NCBI RefSeq assembly: GCF_000153025.1
Contig: NZ_CH672433.1
Span: forward strand, 169,456-233,455
From: Marinomonas sp. MED121
GTDB lineage: Bacteria > Pseudomonadota > Gammaproteobacteria > Pseudomonadales > Marinomonadaceae
DNA: 64,000 nt
Direction of reading: 5' to 3'
Of this stretch, positions 37,013 through 46,540 are shown in pieces. Every line of letters begins with the position of its first letter. Within the stretch, counting starts at the first letter, position 1. The translations under genes were made by a program, and so were the position numbers. The notes under the pieces were generated by a model. That model worked only from the letters and a program-made list of their open reading frames with translations, did no database searches and had not been told where the DNA came from.

Positions 37013-38606
37013 TTTGCCTCCCTCCTATCACACGAGTGCAAAGTGAAAATAAAGCAAAGCATAACAAGACCAAAATCACAGCGATACAAGCCCCCTGATC
37101 GATACGATATGAACCGATTAATTGAAAAAGATAAAGCGGTAAAGAAGTGAGTCCCTGTGAGCCAAATAACGCGATGACACTCATATCCCCTAAACTTAAA
37201 AGCAACGCATAAGCCGTCGCTTGAGCAACTGATTGCCGCACTATAGGCCACTCCAACTTAAACCTCGCAAGGCCCTTTAGCCCTAAACTTTGGTACAGTT
37301 TTCGGTAACGCTTTTCTTGCTGATAAAAGGTCGGCAGCACGACTCTTAGCACAAAAGGCAAAGCCATTACCGCATTTACCCATACCACAACCCAATAAGC
37401 ATTATCAAACGCAGCAATTCCAAGGTGACGTAATAGTAAAAATAATCCCGTCGCCATTACTAAACTTGGCACAATTAAAATCATACCACCTAAATACTCA
37501 AGTTTACTCGGCAGCCAAGACCAACCAACTTTATCCATTGATGCCCTTGCCAATACAACAAAACCCAAAGCTAACCCCAAACTTAAAGCGGCACTTGGGA
37601 AAGCAATTTTGATAGACATCCAAACGGCGAACCATGTCGCTTCTTGCAAAAGGGTCGCAATAAATAAAGAAGTAAAAACGGGAGATAAAATTGCAATAAA
37701 CGGAGGCAATAGAATCAGCAAAGCCAAGGCCAAAAAGCTCAAATCAAAACACTTAGCCTTAATACTATCTTTTACAGGAAAACTTTTTATTTGTTTCAGA
37801 CTAAAATCTTGTTGGTAAGTACTCGCAAACTTATAAACCAAGACAGCAATTAAGGTGCAAACAAAGACCTGCAATAAAGATAAGACACTTGCCTTAGCTA
37901 TATCAAATTCAAACTTAAGTGCTTGATAAATCGCGACCTCTAAAGTGCTAGATTTAGGCCCACCACCTAAACTTAAAACAACAGCAAAACTGGTAAAGCA
38001 AAGCATAAAAATAAGTAAAAAGGCACCGGGTAAGGCTTTACGTAAATAAGGCCACTCTACCCATCGAAATAAATTCCATCGAGTAAAACCAAGCTGATAG
38101 GATAAGCGCCATTGACCCGAAGGAATGAGATTATGTGCTTGAATAAGGATACGCACAGCCAAGGGCATATTAAAAAAAACATGAGCAAGCAAGATACCAA
38201 ACAACCCATAAAGTGGAAGCTCGACACCGACTAAAGCAGTTATCCAACCGCTACGGCCATAAACAACGACTATCCCTAAAATAGCAACTATGGTGGGAAC
38301 CACTAAAGAAATAGAGAAAAGTTGTAACAGAAAATCTCGCCCAATAAAGCGCCTATGCATAAGCGCACTTGTTACAGGAATAGCAATAACAAGACTTAAT
38401 AGACTACTTAATAAAGCCTGCCAAAGGGAGAATTCAAGTAGTCGCCAGATATAGCGACTTGAAAGTGTCTGATGCCAATTTGAAAGATCTTGAAAAGCAA
38501 GCAAAGCAGAAAAACTCGCAATACCAAGAATACAGAAAACGCTAACAATTAAGATAGCTGGCAGCAGACTGCTATCAAGTCTACTGCCAAGAGAGACGAG
38601 TCTCAT
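37005..38606 (-). CDS. thiP: Thiamine ABC transporter permease ThiP
   Basis: 533 residues from the ATG at 38606, whose ATGA overlaps the thiB stop; an in-frame upstream codon at 38627 is less likely. About twelve membrane helices in two fused permease halves, each with the conserved EAA loop region (LGFTRWNLFRWVEWPYLRKA and LGLKGLARFKLEWP). This fused form is normal for ThiP. The neighbours thiB and thiQ and the TPP riboswitch define the substrate. Confidence 0.93.
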   Translation of the reverse strand: MRLVSLGSRLDSSLLPAILIVSVFCILGIASFSALLAFQDLSNWHQTLSSRYIWRLLEFSLWQALLSSLLSLVIAIPVTSALMHRRFIGRDFLLQLFSISLVVPTIVAILGIVVVYGRSGWITALVGVELPLYGLFGILLAHVFFNMPLAVRILIQAHNLIPSGQWRLSYQLGFTRWNLFRWVEWPYLRKALPGAFLLIFMLCFTSFAVVLSLGGGPKSSTLEVAIYQALKFEFDIAKASVLSLLQVFVCTLIAVLVYKFASTYQQDFSLKQIKSFPVKDSIKAKCFDLSFLALALLILLPPFIAILSPVFTSLFIATLLQEATWFAVWMSIKIAFPSAALSLGLALGFVVLARASMDKVGWSWLPSKLEYLGGMILIVPSLVMATGLFLLLRHLGIAAFDNAYWVVVWVNAVMALPFVLRVVLPTFYQQEKRYRKLYQSLGLKGLARFKLEWPIVRQSVAQATAYALLLSLGDMSVIALFGSQGLTSLPLYLFQLIGSYRIDQGACIAVILVLLCFALFSLCTRVIGGRQNA

Positions 38607-39616
38607 TGAGTCACAGAGTCTAACCACTCATTAATCCACTGCTTACGCTTAGCAGCAATTTGCTCAGCAGGCAAAGTTAACACCTTAGTGGGCTGCTCAA
38701 GACCCGTAAAAGCTTTTGGTAAACTATCGCCTAGCTCAATAACAGGAAACATCCAATTACCTGTCGCTACTTCACCTTGGAAGCCTTGAGTTAAGATAAA
38801 CTGCATAAATTGATCTGCTAGCGCTTTATTCGGGGCATTTTTTAATTGAGCGGCGACTTCAACCTGAGGATAAAAGCCTTCAGATGCAGGTACTGCTTTA
38901 TATTTAGATTCACCCTCAACCACCATATGATAGGCAGGTGATGTGGTGTAACTTAAAACAAGATCCGCCTCACCTTTTAGAAACATGCTATAGCCATCAT
39001 ACCACCCCTTGGTGACGGTTTTAGTATGGCTAGCTAATGTCTGCCAAGCCTTAGCAGCATCATCACCATAAACCGACTTCATCCAAAGCATTAAACCTAA
39101 ACCAGGCGTGCTGGTTCTTGGATCTTGATAGATGACTGAAAGGTCTTGGTTTTCTACCACGTTTTTCAAGGATGTAGGCACTTCTTTCAAGGTTTCAGTA
39201 TTATAAATAAAGGCGAAATACCCTTGATCAAAAGGCACAAAGTAATTATCACTCCAGCCACCTGGCGTTGTAACTTGATTGGTATTCACATTATGCTCTG
39301 CAAGCAAACCACTGGCTTTAGCAGCGTGCATTAAGTTCAAATCTAAGCCTAATAGAACGTCCGCTTTTGAAGCGCTTCCTTCAAGTTGAACACGAGATAA
39401 AATACCAACAGAAGAATCTAAGGTGACGTAATTTAGCGTACAAGCACACTCTTTTTCAAAATTTGCTTTGATTTTTGGACCCGGTCCCCAATCTGAGGCA
39501 AATGAATCATAGGTATAAATATTTAAGGTTTTGTTTTCTTCTGCCTGTAAAGCAGAAGAGAAAGACAGGCTGGCTAGTGTTGCTAGCGCTAGAGACGTAA
39601 TTAAAGGTTTTCGCAT
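38603..39616 (-). CDS. thiB: Thiamine-binding periplasmic protein ThiB (TbpA)
   Basis: 337 residues with a signal peptide (MRKPLITSLALATLASLS, cleavage after ALQA). The mature protein starts with LNIYTYDSFASDWGPGPKI, the family-typical start of thiamine-binding proteins, and contains DQGYFAFIYN and TSPAYHMVVEGE. It delivers thiamine, TMP or TPP to ThiPQ. The ATG at 39616 is chosen over the longer frame because AGGAG lies just upstream and a signal peptide follows. Regulated by the TPP riboswitch. Confidence 0.95.
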   Translation of the reverse strand: MRKPLITSLALATLASLSFSSALQAEENKTLNIYTYDSFASDWGPGPKIKANFEKECACTLNYVTLDSSVGILSRVQLEGSASKADVLLGLDLNLMHAAKASGLLAEHNVNTNQVTTPGGWSDNYFVPFDQGYFAFIYNTETLKEVPTSLKNVVENQDLSVIYQDPRTSTPGLGLMLWMKSVYGDDAAKAWQTLASHTKTVTKGWYDGYSMFLKGEADLVLSYTTSPAYHMVVEGESKYKAVPASEGFYPQVEVAAQLKNAPNKALADQFMQFILTQGFQGEVATGNWMFPVIELGDSLPKAFTGLEQPTKVLTLPAEQIAAKRKQWINEWLDSVTQ

Positions 39617-39628
39617 TGTGTCGCTCCT

Positions 39629-39655
39629 AAAAACAAACCAGATAACTGGTTTTGT
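39629..39655 (-). terminator. Terminator hairpin of the TPP riboswitch expression platform
   Basis: On the minus strand AAACCAG-TTAT-CTGGTTT forms a 7-bp stem followed by TTTTT and then directly by the thiB ribosome site AGGAG. It lies 55 bases after the aptamer, as expected for ligand-induced premature termination. Confidence 0.75.
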
Positions 39656-39709
39656 GAGCGGCGTGGCTTGAAGGCACTCTATTTTGCTTATCAGCAATTA
39701 AATAAGAGA

Positions 39710-39807
39710 ATCTCAATCCCTACGCCAGCATAATCTGGATCAGGTTCATTGGGTTAGCTTTTGCCTCTCAGCCCTGCATCAAAAAATAGCAGCGCACCCC
39801 ATGAGAT
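39710..39807 (-). promoter_or_regulatory. TPP (thiamine pyrophosphate) riboswitch
   Basis: Read on the minus strand, the THI-element core is complete: GGGGTGC (39800-39794), GCTGAGAGG, then AACCCAATGAACCTGATC and CTGGCGTAGGGA. The closing P1 stem ATCTCA / TGAGAT pairs 39807-39802 with 39715-39710. Binding of TPP should favour the downstream terminator and switch off thiBPQ. Confidence 0.97.
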
Positions 39808-39822
39808 AAAAAATCGAAGCGG

Positions 39823-39851
39823 ATTGTAACGATATTTTGAACTTTTGGCCA
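39823..39851 (-). promoter_or_regulatory. Probable promoter of the thiBPQ operon
   Basis: On the minus strand TGGCCA (39851-39846), 17 nt, then TACAAT (39828-39823), about 16 bases before the riboswitch P1 stem. The -10 is good and the -35 matches 4 of 6 bases. Confidence 0.5.
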
Positions 39852-39918
39852 GTTTAAGCCTCTTAGCAGAAACCTAAAAAATTCCATGTAAGGCAGAGTA
39901 AAAATAAAAGGAAACGAA

Positions 39919-40584
39919 TTGCTACACTCAACCCCCTCACCCAAAACCCTCAAGACTTACCAAGCTTATTTGTTTGACCTGGATGGTACCTTGGTCAACT
40001 CAGAACCATTAAAAGGCAAAGCGCTAGCATTAACTTGCCAAGATTACGGCAGCAAAACAGATTACCACATCTATCAAGATGTCATGGGACAAGATTGGCC
40101 AACCGTGACACAGCACTTTTTTAAGGCGGCTAAAATAGCGCCTGATACTGCTGAGTTTAACCACTACTTCAGACAGCATTATCAAATTCTGTTAAAAGAG
40201 CAGCTAACTCTAACGCCGAATATCAAACCCTACCTTGAACATCTATCCAGACTAGATTGTAAGATAGCCCTAGTAAGTAGCGCAGCAAGTTGGATGATAG
40301 AGCAAGTACTCACTCAACAGAAGCTAGAAAACTTTTTTGACCTTATTATTAGCCAAGAGGATGTTAACCGTCATAAACCTCACCCCGAAGCTTATCTTGC
40401 GGCACTGAAAAAACTTAATATCAAGGCAAAAGGCGCCTTAGTATTTGAAGATTCTTTTGCGGGCCTGAGCTCAGCAAATGCAGCAGGTTGTGATGTTATG
40501 GGTATTAGGCATGAATTTAATATCAAGAATGATATGAGCATAGCTAAAACCTGTATTTCAGATTTTAATGAGTTATTAGATTAG
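39919..40584 (+). CDS. HAD-superfamily hydrolase, beta-phosphoglucomutase-like
   Basis: 221 residues. HAD motif I LFDLDGTLVNSEP, motif II VSSA, motif III lysine in HKPHPEAY and motif IV VFEDSFAG are all present, with a cap domain between I and II. This is subfamily IA, phosphatase or phosphomutase of small phosphosugars; the exact substrate is unknown. No ATG lies before motif I, so the start is TTG at 39919 with AAAGGAA 6 nt upstream. It diverges from thiB and converges with waaA. Confidence 0.85.
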   Translation: MLHSTPSPKTLKTYQAYLFDLDGTLVNSEPLKGKALALTCQDYGSKTDYHIYQDVMGQDWPTVTQHFFKAAKIAPDTAEFNHYFRQHYQILLKEQLTLTPNIKPYLEHLSRLDCKIALVSSAASWMIEQVLTQQKLENFFDLIISQEDVNRHKPHPEAYLAALKKLNIKAKGALVFEDSFAGLSSANAAGCDVMGIRHEFNIKNDMSIAKTCISDFNELLD

Positions 40585-40606
40585 ATGACTTGAGGGGATT
40601 TCATTA

Positions 40607-40650
40607 GGAGAGATAGAGTCGCAACACGATCGCACACCTCTCTCCTTCCC
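40607..40650 (+). terminator. Possible terminator after the HAD hydrolase gene
   Basis: GGAGAGA (40607-40613) can pair with TCTCTCC (40639-40645), followed by a pyrimidine tract TTCCCTTT. The loop of 25 bases is long. The loop also contains AGAGTCGCAAC, which occurs once more at 33343-33353. Confidence 0.4.
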
Positions 40651-40737
40651 TTTACAGGAAACTAGGTACAAAATTAGTTGTAACAAACGATATAAAATTG
40701 AAACAGATTGAAACTGGCTAAAATGACATAAGCCGTA

Positions 40738-41970
40738 TCAAGAGCGAATCGAGTCTAACACTCTCTCAACCGCCCCTTGATTACTTAATGCATACTCGTA
40801 GGCAGCAGCACCCGTTTCTGCAACTAAAGCTTTATCTTTTGCAAAGGCAAGCAGTAAGTTCCCGACTAACTCAGCATTCTTACAGCGCAATCCACCGCCA
40901 GACAAAACCAAATTTTCAGTAATTTCTTGAAAATTAAAAGTGTGATTACCCACTAAAACAGGTTTAGACAACAGAGCTGGTTCGATGGGATTATGACCGC
41001 CTCGCTCAATTAAACTGCCACCTACAAAGGCGAGGTCAGATGCTTGGAAATAATTCATCATTTCCCCCATGCTATCACCTACTAACACGTCGAGCTTATG
41101 CCAGTCTTCCATAGGAGCTTCAGAGCGAAGACCAACATTTTCAAACTTAGCGCTGGCTTGCTGATAAACCTGTTCAAACCTTTGTGGATGCCTTGGCACA
41201 ATAATAAGCACGGCGTTTGGATGTTGAGCCTTTAGTACAAGATGCTCATCCAATAATGGTATATCTTCACCTTCATGGGTGCTTGCTGCAATCCAAACAA
41301 ATTCATTATTTACAAAATATTGTTGCCAGTTATCGTGAATGACTTGAGGGTTAACCTTTAAATCAAATTTAATATTACCAGTGACTAACACCTCTTTTGC
41401 ACCTAATGCCTCAAATCGTTTTGCATCAGCATTATGATGAGCATAAATACAGTCTGGCAGAGACATCAATTCTTTAGAAAAGCGGGCAAACTTAGCGTAT
41501 TTTTTAAATGACCTGTCACTTAATCTGGCATTAACAACATAAAGCGCCATACCTTTTTTTTTCACTTGTTTCAGCAAGTTAGGCCATAACTCTGTTTCAA
41601 TAATTAAAAGCCTTGGGCAATCTATCCCTTTTAAAAATCGCTTAACAGAGCAACCCCAGTCCACAGGTATGTATCTATGAATAACGGCCTCACCAAAGCT
41701 AGCTGTAACTTGCTCTGCCCCTGTCGGCGTCATTGTGGTAATCAACACTTTTGCGCTTGGGTGCCTTTCGCGCCAAGACTTAACTAGAGGCCTAGCAGCA
41801 AGCACTTCGCCAACCGACGCACAGTGAATCCAAATATCTGCCTGTACAGGTGCTTGATTAAAGCCTAAAGCCTTTATTACCGAATAATCAGGATACCCAC
41901 GACCTAATTTAAATAATTTCAGTAAGATAAAAGGGCTAATCAAGCCGATTAAAATACGATAAATCAGCAT
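40738..41970 (-). CDS. waaA: 3-deoxy-D-manno-octulosonic acid transferase WaaA (KdtA)
   Basis: 410 residues with an N-terminal membrane anchor (about 3-20), the acceptor-site glutamate in HCASVGEVLAARP and the C-terminal donor motifs (DSMGEMMNYFQASDLAFVGGS, and GGHNPIEPA). It adds Kdo to lipid A precursor at the inner membrane. It starts 4 bp after msbA ends, so the Kdo transferase and lipid A flippase are co-expressed. Confidence 0.95.
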   Translation of the reverse strand: MLIYRILIGLISPFILLKLFKLGRGYPDYSVIKALGFNQAPVQADIWIHCASVGEVLAARPLVKSWRERHPSAKVLITTMTPTGAEQVTASFGEAVIHRYIPVDWGCSVKRFLKGIDCPRLLIIETELWPNLLKQVKKKGMALYVVNARLSDRSFKKYAKFARFSKELMSLPDCIYAHHNADAKRFEALGAKEVLVTGNIKFDLKVNPQVIHDNWQQYFVNNEFVWIAASTHEGEDIPLLDEHLVLKAQHPNAVLIIVPRHPQRFEQVYQQASAKFENVGLRSEAPMEDWHKLDVLVGDSMGEMMNYFQASDLAFVGGSLIERGGHNPIEPALLSKPVLVGNHTFNFQEITENLVLSGGGLRCKNAELVGNLLLAFAKDKALVAETGAAAYEYALSNQGAVERVLDSIRS

Positions 41971-41973
41971 TGT

Positions 41974-43758
41974 TTACTCTTTTTCGTCATTAAACTGCTG
42001 ACCATGAAGTTTGGCGTAAGCCCCTTCTTTAGCAAGTAATTCTTCGTGCGTACCTTGCTCAACAATTTGCCCTTGATCAATCACTGCAATAATATCGGCT
42101 TTTTCTATCGTTGAAAGACGGTGAGCAATTGCAATGGTCGTTCTATTTTTCATTAAGGAATTAAGCGCCTGCTGAATCGCTCGTTCAGATTCTGAATCTA
42201 GTGCCGAAGTGGCTTCATCCAAAATTAAGATAGAGGCATCTTTCAAAATAGCCCTAGCAATGGCAATGCGCTGCCTTTGGCCACCAGAAAAAAGCGTCCC
42301 ATCTTCACCTACTTGAGTGTCTAAACCATGCTCTAACTTCTCGATAAACCCCCAAGCATTAGCGGCTTTTGCTGCAGCGATAATATCGTCATCTGAGGCA
42401 TCAGCAAGATGGCCATAAGCAATATTTTCACGAACACTGCCATTAAAAAGCACTATCTTCTGATTTACTAAAGCCACATTACGACGCAAATTATCTAAGG
42501 TATACTCTTTAACATTAAGGCCATCGACCAAAAGTTCTCCTTCATTAATGTCATAAAATCTAGGCACCAAGTTTGCTACGGTAGATTTACCACCGCCTGA
42601 GCGCCCCACTAAGGCTAAGGTTTTACCTGCTGGTAGAACCAAATTAATGTTATTTAAAATAGTCTTCTCGGTATTAGAATATGCAAAACTAACCTGCTTG
42701 AATTCAAGCTCGCCCTTAAGCTCTCCAACCTGAGTTTTACCCGTATCTTTTTCGCTTTCTTCATCCAAGAACTCAAAAATACTTTGTGCCGCTGCTAAGC
42801 CTTTTTGCAAAATCGAATTAATTTCTGTTAATTGGCGAAGGGGCTTACTTAACATACCCGCCGCACCGATAAAGGCAACAAAATGGCCCGCGGTCATGTT
42901 TTCACTAATTTCAGGCGCTAATGCTAGCCAAATAATCATGGCTAATGCCACAGCAACAATAAATTGCACTATGGGAACATTTAACGATTTAGTAAATTCC
43001 ATTTTAAGTTGAGATCGCTTGTTATGAAAAGCAGCCTGATAGAAACGCTCTTTTTCATACTCTTTACCACCAAATATTTTTACGACTTCCTGACCTTTAA
43101 TCGCTTCTGAGGCAACATCCGTAATTCCCCCCATTGCATTTTGAATACGTTTACTGAGCTTACGGAAACGCTTAGAAGCATAACTGACTATAACGGCGAT
43201 AAAAGGAATGATCAGAATAAAAAAGAGAGATAAGCGCCAATTGGTATAAAGCATAAAACCAAACAAACCAATAACTGTCAGGCCCTCTCTTAACAGCACC
43301 CTTACCGCTTGCGTAACAGAACCTATTACCTGCTCTGTATTAAAGGTCAGTTTTGATAAAATTCGGCCACTAGATTCCCCTTGAAAATAACTTGAGGGTA
43401 ATTCACTCAATTTATTAAACATATCGACCCTAAGATCAAAAACGAGTTTGGTACCAACAATAGCCATAAAATAACTACCAAAGAAAGTACCAATTCCACG
43501 AATAACAAAGATCCCCAAAATAAATAGAGGGATAAATATTCTATCCTCTGTTAAATCAGCTCTAGCTTCTGTTGCCTCGGGGTTACCTAAAGTATCTACA
43601 ATTAATTGCAACAGGTAAGCTAAAGTCGGCTCCATTGCTCCATATAACAGATACCCCAAAAAACTTAATACAAAATAGGGCCATGAGCTTTTTGTATAAT
43701 TAAGCAAACGTAAATAGATGGTAACGTCTGATGCTGGTTTGCTGACTTGTGTTTCCAA
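41974..43758 (-). CDS. msbA: Lipid A export ATP-binding/permease protein MsbA
   Basis: 594 residues: six membrane helices (about 25-315), then an ABC ATPase domain with Walker A VGRSGGGKST, signature FSGGQRQRIAIARA, Walker B ILILDEATSAL and switch IAHRLST. MsbA flips lipid A-core to the outer leaflet of the inner membrane. The neighbours hldE and waaA support LPS rather than drug export. It lies 66 bp after hldE on the same strand. Confidence 0.95.
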   Translation of the reverse strand: METQVSKPASDVTIYLRLLNYTKSSWPYFVLSFLGYLLYGAMEPTLAYLLQLIVDTLGNPEATEARADLTEDRIFIPLFILGIFVIRGIGTFFGSYFMAIVGTKLVFDLRVDMFNKLSELPSSYFQGESSGRILSKLTFNTEQVIGSVTQAVRVLLREGLTVIGLFGFMLYTNWRLSLFFILIIPFIAVIVSYASKRFRKLSKRIQNAMGGITDVASEAIKGQEVVKIFGGKEYEKERFYQAAFHNKRSQLKMEFTKSLNVPIVQFIVAVALAMIIWLALAPEISENMTAGHFVAFIGAAGMLSKPLRQLTEINSILQKGLAAAQSIFEFLDEESEKDTGKTQVGELKGELEFKQVSFAYSNTEKTILNNINLVLPAGKTLALVGRSGGGKSTVANLVPRFYDINEGELLVDGLNVKEYTLDNLRRNVALVNQKIVLFNGSVRENIAYGHLADASDDDIIAAAKAANAWGFIEKLEHGLDTQVGEDGTLFSGGQRQRIAIARAILKDASILILDEATSALDSESERAIQQALNSLMKNRTTIAIAHRLSTIEKADIIAVIDQGQIVEQGTHEELLAKEGAYAKLHGQQFNDEKE

Positions 43759-43824
43759 TTAAATTCTTCCGTTTTATATAGATTGCGAGAAAATACTTAA
43801 GCTAACCCTTGGGCAGACTAGAAA

Positions 43825-45294
43825 CTACAGATTCGCTTTTTCAATAATTGAGGTGGTTGAATAACCATCGACAAAAGTCAATACTTTTACCTCCCCGCCT
43901 TGGTTAAGGACATGATCAGCACCCACTATGGTTTCAATACTATAATCACCACCTTTTACCAGAACATCTGGCGATAGGGCTTCAATAATCTCTTTTGGGG
44001 TATCTTCATCAAAGCTAGTTACCCAGTCAATCGCACCAACCCCCTCTAACACAGCCATCCTATGCTCTAAAGGATTAATGGGGCGTTTTTCACCTTTCAA
44101 ACGCTTCACAGAGGCATCTGTATTCACCGCAACAATGAGCCTGTCGCCCAAAGCTTTAGCTTGTTTCATGTAGGTCACATGGCCTGGATGTAAAATATCA
44201 AAACACCCATTGGTGAAAACGATCTTTTCGCCATTCATTTGAGCAAGTTGAATTTGCTCCAATAATTCTGAGGGTGCAAGTACGCCAAAGTTTGTGGTAC
44301 GGGTTCTGGCAAACATAATGGCATCAAGCTGCTTTGAGGTAATAGACGCTGTGCCTAGTTTACTAATAACATAAGCCGCTGCTTGGTTGGCATATTCAAC
44401 AGCATCCGTTAAACGTTTACTTGTCACAAAGACTGCCGTTAAGACAGAGACAACCGTATCGCCAGCACCAGTCACATCAAAGACTTCTTTGGCAGCAGTC
44501 GCTAAAGAGAAAGCAGGTTGCCCTTCTTCAAATAACACCAGACCATCTTCTCCACGGGTAACCAATAAAGCTTTCCAGCCATATTTCTGTCTTAAAGCTT
44601 CGCCGCGCTCTAATACCTCATCATTTGACTCACAGGTGCCAACAATAATTTCAAACTCTAATAAGTTAGGCTTTACTAAGGTTGCACCTTGATAGATTGA
44701 AAAATCTTTGCCTTTAGGATCAACAAAAGAAGGCACATTAGCTTGATTAGCAATGCGAATAAGCTCTGGCACACCCGCTAAGGTACCTTTAGCATAATCT
44801 GAAAAAATAACCGCATCTTTATTTGTTATTTGCGCTTTCACCACGTCAGCTAAAGCTTGCTGCAACTCTTCAGCAGCAAAACTTTCTTCAAAATCCATAC
44901 GAATCAACTGCTGGTGACGGCTCATTAAACGTAGCTTGGTAATCGTTGGCGCACTTGCTGTTCGGACAAAATGACAATTCACTCCCGCATTATTCAAGCA
45001 AGCCTCTAACGCATCTGCATTCTCATCATCTCCAACGATACCAATTAAAGTGACAGTCATACCCAATTGAGCAAGACCTAGCGCAACATTCGCAGCACCT
45101 CCTGGCCTATCTTCATTTTGCGATACCTTAACAACCTGTACAGGTGCCTCAGGAGAGATTCGAGAAGTGCCACCATGCCAGTATCTATCTAGCATGACAT
45201 CACCAACAACTAGAATATGTTTATCTTGAAAATTTAAATATGAAGAGTCCATGACGTAATAATAATCGATTTTTTGGGACGCCCATCTTATCAT
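43825..45294 (-). CDS. hldE: Bifunctional heptose-7-phosphate kinase/heptose-1-phosphate adenylyltransferase HldE
   Basis: Up to 489 residues. The N-terminal PfkB-type kinase (GDVMLDRYWHGG; DVTGAGDTVVSVL) and the C-terminal nucleotidyltransferase (TNGCFDILHPGH) make the ADP-heptose precursor for the LPS inner core. The longest start, ATG at 45294, has GGGAG 6 nt upstream but adds 14 unusual residues. The ATG at 45252 gives the more typical MDSSYLNFQDKHILVVGDV but has no clear ribosome site. Either may be right. The plus-strand AGE gene diverges with almost no spacer. Confidence 0.94.
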   Translation of the reverse strand: MIRWASQKIDYYYVMDSSYLNFQDKHILVVGDVMLDRYWHGGTSRISPEAPVQVVKVSQNEDRPGGAANVALGLAQLGMTVTLIGIVGDDENADALEACLNNAGVNCHFVRTASAPTITKLRLMSRHQQLIRMDFEESFAAEELQQALADVVKAQITNKDAVIFSDYAKGTLAGVPELIRIANQANVPSFVDPKGKDFSIYQGATLVKPNLLEFEIIVGTCESNDEVLERGEALRQKYGWKALLVTRGEDGLVLFEEGQPAFSLATAAKEVFDVTGAGDTVVSVLTAVFVTSKRLTDAVEYANQAAAYVISKLGTASITSKQLDAIMFARTRTTNFGVLAPSELLEQIQLAQMNGEKIVFTNGCFDILHPGHVTYMKQAKALGDRLIVAVNTDASVKRLKGEKRPINPLEHRMAVLEGVGAIDWVTSFDEDTPKEIIEALSPDVLVKGGDYSIETIVGADHVLNQGGEVKVLTFVDGYSTTSIIEKANL

Positions 45295-45344
45295 ATGAAA
45301 CTCCCAAGTTGGATATCGTCACAAAGATAAGGTTTTATTCCTCA

Positions 45345-46535
45345 ATGACAATGAAAATGACACTCACAATTTCAGAATGTAAGCGAGATTTCCTTACACC
45401 TTGTCACTCTTATTTATATGAAAATTTACTAACAAAGTGGTCTCTAAACGGGATTAATCAAGCTGATGGCAAGAGTGCTGAATGCCTTGATCAAGACTGG
45501 CAAATTAAACCCATGGGACGTATTCGTTTACTCAGCCAGTGTCGGCAACTCTATACATTTTCCCATGCTTATTTAGAAACAAAAGAGCCAAAGTGGTTCG
45601 CCGTTTTAGAGCCTTTATTTAAGTTTATCGTTCAGCATTATTTATTTACTGAAAATAATATTGAACGCTGGCGCTTTTCTTTAGATGACGATCTTAAGCC
45701 ACTTGATAATACTAGTGATGCCTATGCATTAGCTTTTGTTCTGCTTTCTTTCAGCTTTTATTTTAATGCAACAAAAGATAAAACAGCGTTAGAGCTCATG
45801 AAGAAAACCGATAACTTTCTCGTTCAATATATGAGCGCTGACAATGGTGGATTTTATGAGAGCTATCCTATTGATCAAACTCAACAAAGACGTCAAAACC
45901 CTCATATGCATTTACTAGAGGGCTATATTGCTGCGTTTAATGCAACAAACGAAACTTGCTACAAAACGCAAATCATCTCCATATTGGAACTGGCTGAAGC
46001 ACGTTTTTATGATAAAAAAAGCCGAAGTTTATTAGAGTTTTTTGAGTTAGATTGGCAAGCAGACAAAAGCGATGGGCAGATTACTGAACCAGGACATCAC
46101 TTTGAGTGGGTTTGGCTATTACATCAAGCCTATAAGGTACACCCTAAAGAGTCTTACCTCACCATGGCAACCAATCTTTGGGAGAAAGCCTGCCAATATG
46201 GCTTTGATCCTAAAGGCGGTATTTATAATCAAATTACAGCAGAATCAGGCGAGCCTTTAGACTCATCAAAGCGCATCTGGCCTATCACCGAGTTTTTAAA
46301 AGCGGCCTGCGTACAAATTGAGTCAAATCAAGAACAAGCGCAAACAATTCATACAGGACTGAACTTTACCTTTAACCATTATCTAAAAGTGGATGGTCGC
46401 TGGAACGAATACTTAGATGGTGAAAATAATCCAATCGACGCTAATTTATCAGGAACAACCAGTTATCACATTTTTCTAGGGCTCACTGAAGTGATAAACT
46501 GGATGCAAAGAAACCCCATAAAGGGAATAGGATAA
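45345..46535 (+). CDS. AGE-family epimerase/isomerase (N-acylglucosamine 2-epimerase/mannose isomerase-like)
   Basis: About 396 residues. The motif [14 protein letters not shown], the early WF...F.V.HY pattern and the end motif [12 protein letters not shown] are characteristic of the AGE alpha/alpha-barrel family. Members interconvert sugars at C2 or isomerise mannose and fructose. The starts at 45345, 45351 and 45357 are all possible (AAGG lies about 12 nt before the first); a TTG at 45309 would run into the hldE promoter. Being the first gene of an LPS cluster (5 bp before hldD) suggests a part in core-sugar supply, but the substrate is not known. Confidence 0.78.
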   Translation: MTMKMTLTISECKRDFLTPCHSYLYENLLTKWSLNGINQADGKSAECLDQDWQIKPMGRIRLLSQCRQLYTFSHAYLETKEPKWFAVLEPLFKFIVQHYLFTENNIERWRFSLDDDLKPLDNTSDAYALAFVLLSFSFYFNATKDKTALELMKKTDNFLVQYMSADNGGFYESYPIDQTQQRRQNPHMHLLEGYIAAFNATNETCYKTQIISILELAEARFYDKKSRSLLEFFELDWQADKSDGQITEPGHHFEWVWLLHQAYKVHPKESYLTMATNLWEKACQYGFDPKGGIYNQITAESGEPLDSSKRIWPITEFLKAACVQIESNQEQAQTIHTGLNFTFNHYLKVDGRWNEYLDGENNPIDANLSGTTSYHIFLGLTEVINWMQRNPIKGIG

Positions 46536-46540
46536 AGAGT

